Shown here: positions 32,957-39,315 of the stretch, in pieces | How positions within the stretch are numbered: position 1 is the first letter of the stretch | Layout: each line of letters starts with the position of its first letter | Assembly: GCF_001074805.1 (NCBI RefSeq) | Contig: NZ_JUPI01000052.1 | Location: 1 to 39,315, forward strand | DNA: 39,315 bases | Origin: Streptococcus parasanguinis | GTDB taxonomy: Bacteria; Bacillota; Bacilli; Lactobacillales; Streptococcaceae | Reading direction: 5' to 3' | Position numbers and translations under genes: made by a program | The notes under the pieces: model-generated | What the model was told of the DNA's origin: nothing | Database searches by the model: none | What the model saw: the letters and a program-made list of their open reading frames with translations, nothing else

Positions 32957-35900
32957 ATGAAAGGTCATCTATTTGAAAAGAAAGAACGATTTAGTATACG
33001 AAAATTCAGTGTGGGAGTTTGCTCTGCATTGATTGGGTTAGCATTTTTAGGAACAGGCGCTGTCTCTGCAGATGAGACGGTTTCTACTAGTGAACAACCT
33101 TTAGAAGCATCTTCAGCAACGACCGAAGACGTCAATCATCTAGTGAGAGAAGCTGGCGTCTATACTGCAGATGCGGCCTTACCTTCTGCAGAAACGGAAA
33201 AACCAGTCGCAGAAGCGGTCACTCCGGAGGCTAGTCCTACGAGTACAGAAGCTAGCTCGACGACTACAGATCATCCAGCTGTTTCAGAGACTGAAAAACC
33301 GAAAGCTACTGCTGAGAAAGTGGCTGATTTACCAACCAATGAAGAAAAACAATTAAGACCCAAAGAAGTTAAGTTCGATACCTGGGACGATCTCTTGAAG
33401 TGGGAACCAGGAAAACGAGTGGATGACGATATGAACAGAGCAAGCGTTCCACTTGCGAGTCGTTTCCAAGGAAAACAAATTAATGAACAAGCCAACCCTG
33501 AAGCGAAGATCCAAGCACTGTCAAATATGAACTCCAAAGCCAAGGATCATGCGTCTGTCGGCGGGGAAGAGTTTAAGGCCTATGCTTTTGATTACTGGCA
33601 ATATTTAGATTCCATGGTCTTTTGGGAAGGGCTGGTTCCATCAGCAGATGTGATCGATGCTGCCCACCGAAATGGGGTTCCTATTTATGGAACACTCTTT
33701 TATAACTGGTCTAGCAGTATCAAGGATCAAGAACATTTTGCAGAAACCTTGAAAGAAGATAGTGAAGGCTCTAAAACCTTCCCGATCGCCCGTAAATTAG
33801 TCGAACTTGCCAAGTACTATGGCTTTGATGGTTACTTTATCAACCAAGAGACAACCGGAAATCTTGTAGAACCATTGGGTCCAAAATTGAGAGATTTTCT
33901 TCTTTATACCAAGGAATATGCGAAGAGTCTCAACTATCCGATTAAGTATTCCTGGTATGATGCTATGACCTATGAATATGGCCGTTACCATGAGAATGCG
34001 CTGGGAGAATACAACTACAATTTCATGCAGCCAGAAAATGGGGAAAATCCTGTTGATACCTTCTTTGCTAACTTTAACTGGGGCAAATCAGAAGTTGATT
34101 ATTCCATCAGCACAGCTAAATGGATTCATCGGAATCCTTATGATGTTCTAGCTGGACTCGAGCTCCAAAAAGGAGGCTCTTATAAGACTAATGTAGACTG
34201 GAATGCCATTTTAGATGAACATGGCAAGTTGCGTCTATCCCTTGGTCTTTATGCGCCAGATACGATTACAGGGCTAGGAAAGACTGGAGAAGGATACCAT
34301 ACCCATGAAGATCTATTCTGGACAGGTTTCCAAGGGGATCCGACTAAAGGAAAACCAGCAGACCAATCTTGGTACGGTATGTCTAATCTAGTAGTGGACA
34401 AAACCCCAATCACTAGTGAAGATTTCAATACTTCCTTTAATACTGGACACGGAAAACACTGGTTTGTGGATGGCAAGATTTCTAAAGAAGGGGAGTGGAA
34501 CTACCGTTCTGTTTCTGGCTACCTTCCAACATGGCGTTGGTGGGTAGAGCATAGTGAGGATAGTGCGCCATTGAAAGGTCGTTATGATTTTGATCAAGCC
34601 TACAATGGAGGAAATTCTCTGGCCTTTGAAGGAGATCTAAAAGCCAATAGCAGTCAAAATGTCATGCTCTATTCGACCAAGATTCCAGTGACAGAAAAGA
34701 CCAAATTGAGCGTCTCTCACAAGGGTGGAGTCGGTGCAGCTGCTTGGGTAGCTGTTGCCACCAAAGAAGACTACTCTGAATACGAATGGAAGGAATTGAC
34801 ACCGAGTGCAGATTGGTCTACTCAAACCTTTGATTTAGGAAGTTTGGCTGGCAAGACCATCTATGCTGTAAAGATGTTCTTTGACCATGATACGGATGTT
34901 AAAGATTACAAATTTAATCTCGGCCAATTGTCGATTACGTCAAACCAAGAGAAACCAGCGACTCCAGCAGAAGTAACCGTTCGAGCAAAACGTCTACAAA
35001 ATGCGCAAGAAGCAGAAGCAGTTCTCAATTTTAAAGGGGTAGCAGATGCGGATTATTATGAAGTCTATGAAAAAAATGGCGACAACTGGCGTCTCTTAAC
35101 AGGGTCTTCTGCGACAACCGTCTATCTACCAAAAGTTAGTCGTTCAGCAAGTGCTGAAGGAACCACTCAGGAACTAAAGGTTGTGGCAGTTGGGAAGAAC
35201 GGTCAACGTTCGGATGCGGGAACTGTAGCCTTTGATTGGGGGATGACCGTGTCAGATACCAGTCTTCCAAAAGCCCTAGCACCAAACGTGGTCATCGGAG
35301 CCAAAGTGATCGGTTCGAGCTTCCCAGATGCGGATGGTAGTGAAGGCATCGAAGGTATGTTAAATGGTACCATTACCAGTCTTTCAGATAAATGGTCTTC
35401 TGCTCAATTGAGTGGAACCGTCGATATTCGCTTGACACAACCACGGACCATTGTTCGTTGGGTCATGGACCATGCCGGTGCGGGTGGAGAATCTGTCGAC
35501 GATGGCAAGATGAATACCCGTGACTTCGACCTTTACTACAAGGATGAAGCGGGTGAATGGAAGCTTGCTAAGGAAGTTCGTGGCAATAAAGCCCATGTGT
35601 CCGACATTACACTCGACCATCCAATCAAGGCTCAAGACTGGCGTCTCCATGTCATTACGGCAGATAACGGCACCCCATGGCAAGCCATCAGGATTTACAA
35701 CTGGAAGATGTATGAAAGTCTGGATACTGAAACGGTCAACATTCCGATGAAAAATGCCGCAGCGCAAAACCTAGGTAATCATTTTGTCCAAGTCGGTTTC
35801 AAAGATGTCCCAGCTAATACTACTCTGACTCTTTATGCCGATAAAGAAGCCACTAGTCCAATTGCGACCATGACAGCCGATCAAGCTGGAAATCTCATCT

Positions 35901-37747
35901 TTAAACCGCTCGCTTTTGAATCAACCCCGTCTCTTCTTTACTATCGTGCACAAGTTCCTGGTAAAGATATCAGTAATGTTTTGGCGATCGAAGTTCCAAA
36001 GAATGATAAAGAAATTGCGGGACTTCAATTTGAAGATGGATTGACTAAGAAGGTCTACCGGGAAGGCGATGCCCTTTCCTTGAAAGGGGCGACTCTCCGC
36101 GTTCATTATAAAGATGGCCAAGCAGATCAACTGGTCAATCTCACCAACTCAGGTGTAGAGATTCATGGATTTGACAGTAGCAAGCTTGGAGAACAACACC
36201 TAGAAGTCTCTTACCTTGGTCAGAAATTGGATAAGACCCTCACTGTTTTTGTGGTCAGTGCAGAGGAAGCAGGTGAAAAAGCAGTTGCTGGTCTAGAATT
36301 GACCGACAAACCAAAAGTGGAATATATTGTCGGAGAAGCATTGGAGAAGGAGGGTGGACGCTTTACAGTCGTCTTTGAAGATGAAACGACCGAAACGCAT
36401 GCCTTGACAGATGAAGGGGTTGAAGTGACTGGCTTTGATACGACCAAGGAAGGTCGTCAAACCATCACTGTCCATTACAAAGGAGCTAGTACAAGCTTTG
36501 ATGTCCTCGTGAATCCAAAACCAGCTCTCAACGATGAATACCTTAAGCAAAAATTGGCTGAAGCTGAAGCTGCAAAAGCCAAAGTAGACTTTACTTTTGC
36601 GACTCCTGAAGTCAAAGAAGCTTTGCTGGCTGGAATGGCTGCTTCTGAAAAAGTCTTGAAAGAGCATGATACCAGCACACAAGATCAAGTCAATGAGCAG
36701 TTGAACCAATTGACCGCTCTCTTGAAAGCCTTGGATGGTCAAGCCAATCTAACAAAAGAAAAAGAAGCTCTCTCTGCTCTGACAACAGAAGCGACTGCTC
36801 TATTAACAAGCAAGCCAAATCACCCTTCTGGAGAGGCTTTGCAGGCACTGGTTGAGAAAAATAAAGAGCTCCTAGCTTCTTCAGAGCTCACTCCTGAAGC
36901 GCTTGAAACAGCTAAGACAGGTCTAGAGACCTTGATTGCGCTCCTGAAAGAAGATAAGCCAGCGGTCTTTGTAGACCCTGCGACTGGAGTCGAAGTTCAA
37001 TTCTCCAACTTAGAGCCAACCGTTGTCAAAGGACTAAAAGTCGCAAAAGTTGAAGCCAATCAGGTAGAAAAAGAAGAGCTGAAGGGCCGAGAAGGAATCG
37101 TATTTGATATTGAAGGCGTGGATGCAAGCGGTCAAGATATCGATACCCACCATCCATCCCTTGTGAAAATCCCTGTGGATAAGGATAAAGAAGTGGAGCA
37201 AGTTCTCTTCTTCCCAGAAGGTCAAGCTCCTCAATCCTTGGCCTTTGAGAGAGTTGGAGATGTAGTCATCTTTACAGCTCCTCACTTTACTCACTATGCG
37301 ATTGTCTATAAGCCAGCACAAACGGAAGGACCAGATCAACCGATCCAACCAGAGGAACCGGCTAAACCTGATCAGCCTGTTCAACCAGCTCAACCAAATC
37401 AACCAGTCCAACCAGCTGCCCCAGTGACTCCGGATCCAGCTAATCCATTGAAGCCTACAGAGTCTTCTCAAGTGGATCAGTTGGCCCCAACGACTTCTAC
37501 TCAAGCGGGTCATCAAGAGGAAGAACACAAGGATATGGTTGATCAAGAGATCCATCAGTTGTTAAGTGCCCACCAAGGAGCGAACTCACAGCCAACAGTT
37601 CAGCAAGAAACAAAAGATGCAAGCAAAGAAGGTCAATCGGAACACTTACCAAATACGGCAAGCCTAGAAGCTTCCTTTGCAGCTGAAGCTGTTCTCCTAT
37701 CAGCCTTAGGCGGATTCCTCTTGGCTGGTAAGAAGAAAGAAGAGTAA
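32957..37747 (+). CDS. endoD: Cell-wall-anchored endo-beta-N-acetylglucosaminidase, GH85 (EndoD-like)
   Basis: A 1596-residue surface enzyme that should cut between the two GlcNAc residues of N-glycan cores on host glycoproteins. In order: a YSIRK-type signal peptide (FSIRK at 12-16, cleavage near VSA 37); a Ser/Thr/Ala/Glu-rich linker; the GH85 barrel (about 145-440) with the catalytic pair Asn296 and Glu298 in FINQE; beta-sandwich modules; an F5/8-type C/CBM32-like domain (about 776-919); two Ig-like domains (about 1020-1100 and 1110-1186); two helical FIVAR-like units (about 1200-1333); a beta domain (about 1337-1453); a Pro/Gln-rich wall-spanning segment; and the sorting signal LPNTA (1564-1568), hydrophobic segment and KKKEE tail. 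The ATG at 32957 follows AAGGAGG. EndoD beside pgk is, from memory, also the pneumococcal arrangement. Confidence 0.92.
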   Translation: MKGHLFEKKERFSIRKFSVGVCSALIGLAFLGTGAVSADETVSTSEQPLEASSATTEDVNHLVREAGVYTADAALPSAETEKPVAEAVTPEASPTSTEASSTTTDHPAVSETEKPKATAEKVADLPTNEEKQLRPKEVKFDTWDDLLKWEPGKRVDDDMNRASVPLASRFQGKQINEQANPEAKIQALSNMNSKAKDHASVGGEEFKAYAFDYWQYLDSMVFWEGLVPSADVIDAAHRNGVPIYGTLFYNWSSSIKDQEHFAETLKEDSEGSKTFPIARKLVELAKYYGFDGYFINQETTGNLVEPLGPKLRDFLLYTKEYAKSLNYPIKYSWYDAMTYEYGRYHENALGEYNYNFMQPENGENPVDTFFANFNWGKSEVDYSISTAKWIHRNPYDVLAGLELQKGGSYKTNVDWNAILDEHGKLRLSLGLYAPDTITGLGKTGEGYHTHEDLFWTGFQGDPTKGKPADQSWYGMSNLVVDKTPITSEDFNTSFNTGHGKHWFVDGKISKEGEWNYRSVSGYLPTWRWWVEHSEDSAPLKGRYDFDQAYNGGNSLAFEGDLKANSSQNVMLYSTKIPVTEKTKLSVSHKGGVGAAAWVAVATKEDYSEYEWKELTPSADWSTQTFDLGSLAGKTIYAVKMFFDHDTDVKDYKFNLGQLSITSNQEKPATPAEVTVRAKRLQNAQEAEAVLNFKGVADADYYEVYEKNGDNWRLLTGSSATTVYLPKVSRSASAEGTTQELKVVAVGKNGQRSDAGTVAFDWGMTVSDTSLPKALAPNVVIGAKVIGSSFPDADGSEGIEGMLNGTITSLSDKWSSAQLSGTVDIRLTQPRTIVRWVMDHAGAGGESVDDGKMNTRDFDLYYKDEAGEWKLAKEVRGNKAHVSDITLDHPIKAQDWRLHVITADNGTPWQAIRIYNWKMYESLDTETVNIPMKNAAAQNLGNHFVQVGFKDVPANTTLTLYADKEATSPIATMTADQAGNLIFKPLAFESTPSLLYYRAQVPGKDISNVLAIEVPKNDKEIAGLQFEDGLTKKVYREGDALSLKGATLRVHYKDGQADQLVNLTNSGVEIHGFDSSKLGEQHLEVSYLGQKLDKTLTVFVVSAEEAGEKAVAGLELTDKPKVEYIVGEALEKEGGRFTVVFEDETTETHALTDEGVEVTGFDTTKEGRQTITVHYKGASTSFDVLVNPKPALNDEYLKQKLAEAEAAKAKVDFTFATPEVKEALLAGMAASEKVLKEHDTSTQDQVNEQLNQLTALLKALDGQANLTKEKEALSALTTEATALLTSKPNHPSGEALQALVEKNKELLASSELTPEALETAKTGLETLIALLKEDKPAVFVDPATGVEVQFSNLEPTVVKGLKVAKVEANQVEKEELKGREGIVFDIEGVDASGQDIDTHHPSLVKIPVDKDKEVEQVLFFPEGQAPQSLAFERVGDVVIFTAPHFTHYAIVYKPAQTEGPDQPIQPEEPAKPDQPVQPAQPNQPVQPAAPVTPDPANPLKPTESSQVDQLAPTTSTQAGHQEEEHKDMVDQEIHQLLSAHQGANSQPTVQQETKDASKEGQSEHLPNTASLEASFAAEAVLLSALGGFLLAGKKKEE

Positions 37748-37793
37748 GCCTTTTACAGGATTCTTTCGTTCTTTTAAAAAGTCACTCTCAAAA

Positions 37794-37823
37794 AAACCTC
37801 TCTGGTTTTCACCAGAGAGGTTT
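37794..37823 (+). terminator. Terminator-like hairpin after the GH85 gene
   Basis: A 12-bp perfect stem (37794-37805 with 37812-37823) and 6-base loop. The T run is short (TTT then GATC), so termination may be partial. Confidence 0.7.
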
Positions 37824-37907
37824 GATCTTGTATTTAGAAGTGTCGTTCGGATCCTGTGAATTAGAGGGGAAAAGCATTGGATTTTTCTACCTCTTTTACA
37901 GCTTTTG

Positions 37908-37916
37908 TGATATAAT
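37908..37916 (+). promoter_or_regulatory. Extended -10 promoter for pgk
   Basis: TGATATAAT (TG at 37908-37909, TATAAT at 37911-37916), 34 bases before the ATG. No good -35 at normal distance. Confidence 0.7.
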
Positions 37917-37950
37917 TATCATGTATTAAAAAAAGAAGGAGTCATATCTA

Positions 37951-39150
37951 ATGGCAAAATTGACTGTTAAAGACGTTGACTTGAAAGGGAAAAAAGTTCT
38001 CGTTCGTGTTGACTTCAACGTTCCTGTAAAAGACGGCGTGATCACTAACGATAACCGTATCACTGCAGCTCTTCCAACTATCAAGTACATCCTTGAACAA
38101 GGTGGACGTGCAATCCTCTTCTCTCACCTTGGACGTGTAAAAGAAGAAGCAGATAAAGAAGGTAAATCACTTGCTCCTGTAGCTGCTGACTTGGCTGCTA
38201 AATTGGGTCAAGAAGTTAAATTTATCCCAGGTGTTACACGTGGTGCTGAATTGGAAGCAGCTGTTAACGCTCTTGAAGATGGACAAGTTCTCTTGGTTGA
38301 AAACACTCGTTTCGAAGATGTTGATGGCAAGAAAGAATCTAAAAATGATCCTGAACTTGGTAAATACTGGGCATCACTTGGAGATGGTATCTTCGTAAAC
38401 GATGCATTTGGTACTGCTCACCGTGCACACGCATCTAACGTTGGTATCTCTGCAAACGTTGAGAAAGCTGTTGCTGGATTCCTTCTTGAAAACGAAATTG
38501 CTTACATCAAAGAAGCAGTTGAAGCTCCAGAACGTCCATTCGTAGCTATCCTTGGTGGATCTAAAGTATCTGACAAGATCGGTGTTATCGAAAACTTGCT
38601 TGAAAAAGCTGATAAAGTCCTTATCGGTGGTGGGATGACTTACACATTCTACAAAGCTCAAGGTATCGAAATCGGTAACTCACTTGTAGAAGAAGACAAA
38701 TTGGATGTAGCGAAAGCTCTTCTTGAAAAATCAAACGGCAAATTGATCTTGCCAGTTGACTCAAAAGAAGCAAACGCATTTGCTGACTACACTGAAGTGA
38801 AAGACACTGAAGGTGAAGCAGTAGATCCAGGATTCCTTGGTCTTGATATCGGTCCTAAATCAATCGCTAAATTCGACCAAGAATTGACTGGTGCGAAAAC
38901 AGTTGTATGGAACGGACCTATGGGTGTATTTGAAAACCCTGACTTCCAAGCTGGTACAATCGGTGTGATGGACGCTATCGTGAAACAACCAGGCGTTAAA
39001 TCAATCATCGGTGGTGGTGACTCAGCAGCTGCTGCGATCAACCTTGGACGTGCAGACAAATTCTCATGGATCTCTACTGGTGGTGGTGCTTCTATGGAAC
39101 TCCTTGAAGGTAAAGAACTTCCAGGATTGGCTGCTCTTACAGATAAATAA
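37951..39150 (+). CDS. pgk: Phosphoglycerate kinase
   Basis: A 399-residue glycolytic kinase making ATP and 3-phosphoglycerate from 1,3-bisphosphoglycerate. The N-terminal domain has [14 protein letters not shown] and the substrate-binding LFSHLGR. The C-terminal nucleotide domain has [27 protein letters not shown] and the GGGDSAAA / [18 protein letters not shown] stretch. AGAAGGAG precedes the ATG. It is monocistronic with a strong terminator; codon bias matches gap and fusA. Confidence 0.98.
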   Translation: MAKLTVKDVDLKGKKVLVRVDFNVPVKDGVITNDNRITAALPTIKYILEQGGRAILFSHLGRVKEEADKEGKSLAPVAADLAAKLGQEVKFIPGVTRGAELEAAVNALEDGQVLLVENTRFEDVDGKKESKNDPELGKYWASLGDGIFVNDAFGTAHRAHASNVGISANVEKAVAGFLLENEIAYIKEAVEAPERPFVAILGGSKVSDKIGVIENLLEKADKVLIGGGMTYTFYKAQGIEIGNSLVEEDKLDVAKALLEKSNGKLILPVDSKEANAFADYTEVKDTEGEAVDPGFLGLDIGPKSIAKFDQELTGAKTVVWNGPMGVFENPDFQAGTIGVMDAIVKQPGVKSIIGGGDSAAAAINLGRADKFSWISTGGGASMELLEGKELPGLAALTDK

Positions 39151-39159
39151 TCTAATGAG

Positions 39160-39197
39160 AATTAAGAGGCTGGGACTTTTGTCCCAGCCTCTTAATT
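39160..39197. terminator. Perfect 17-bp hairpin after pgk
   Basis: 39160-39176 pairs perfectly with 39181-39197 around a TTTT loop; the core is GAGGCTGGGAC/GTCCCAGCCTC. It can terminate in either direction. From memory, the core is a frequent intergenic hairpin in streptococci. Confidence 0.85.
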
Positions 39198-39315
39198 GTC
39201 TTTGCATCGTCGAGCAAGACGCAGTGGTTGAGTGGGCTCTACTACACTGATCTCATCAGCTTTTATAGCCCTACTCAACTGTGCGGAGGTGGGACGACGA
39301 AATCGAATTCTAACG
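39198..39315. repeat. Structured intergenic repeat element, truncated by the window end
   Basis: No coding frame of merit. GTTGAGTGGGCT (39227-39238) pairs with AGCCCTACTCAAC (39267-39279) with one bulge, around an inner hairpin CTGAT-CTC-ATCAG (39247-39259). It is followed by GGTGGGACGACGAAATCGAA. I recall this run as a multi-copy intergenic element in oral streptococci; the copy number cannot be checked here. The strand of any transcript is unknown. Confidence 0.6.

Noticed and set aside
39011-39250. ORF spanning the pgk end and following hairpin
   Set aside because: It is a shadow of pgk that reads through a perfect hairpin; no ribosome-binding site.

Overview
The window is Streptococcus chromosomal DNA, most likely from an oral mitis/sanguinis/parasanguinis-type species. 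The species is not fixed by anything I can read. The evidence is a complete accessory Sec (SecA2/SecY2) locus next to a serine-rich repeat adhesin, streptococcal housekeeping proteins, extended -10 promoters (TGnTATAAT) before most units, and a YSIRK-type surface endoglycosidase beside pgk. Nearly all genes lie on the + strand; only a tRNA pair is on the - strand.

Region 1 (1-14.3 kb) is the adhesin export and glycosylation locus. It opens with the C-terminal part of a serine-rich repeat protein (SRRP) built of 39-bp/13-residue repeats and ending in LPETG. A perfect-stem terminator follows, then gtf3/nss, a terminator and promoter, and a compact, often overlapping run: secY2-asp1-asp2-asp3-secA2-gtfA-gtfB-asp4-asp5. 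GtfA/GtfB would add the first GlcNAc to adhesin Ser/Thr and Gtf3 would extend it. Asp1-3 modify and chaperone the substrate, and SecA2/SecY2/Asp4/Asp5 export it. The extra glycosyltransferases seen in several relatives between adhesin and secY2 are absent here.

Region 2 (14.3-27.4 kb) holds a TDT-type transporter, a CPBP membrane protease and a housekeeping run: rnpA, yidC, khpB/jag, an unrecognised gene, rpmH, tatD, rnmV, ksgA. A - strand tRNA-Leu(CAG)/tRNA-Ser(CGA) pair follows, then rsgA-rpe-thiN-rmuC-yhaM and purR. Overlaps of a few bases show tight operons (tatD-rnmV, rpe-thiN, rmuC-yhaM). A gene for an exported, Asn-Ala-rich protein of unknown function follows purR.

Region 3 (27.9-39.3 kb) holds highly expressed translation and glycolysis genes: rpsL-rpsG, fusA, gap and pgk. 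Between gap and pgk sits a 1596-residue cell-wall-anchored GH85 endo-beta-N-acetylglucosaminidase (EndoD-like). It has its own promoter, a perfect CcpA operator (cre) in the leader, and an LPNTA sorting signal. The window ends inside a structured intergenic repeat.

Most of the window belongs to known systems and I see no wholly new multi-gene system. The less explained parts are the rpsL leader with mutually exclusive pairings, the rpsG-fusA spacer, a small basic ORF overlapping the secY2 start, two orphan proteins (18.3 kb and 27.4 kb), the gene-free 21.84-22.02 kb stretch, and the terminal repeat.
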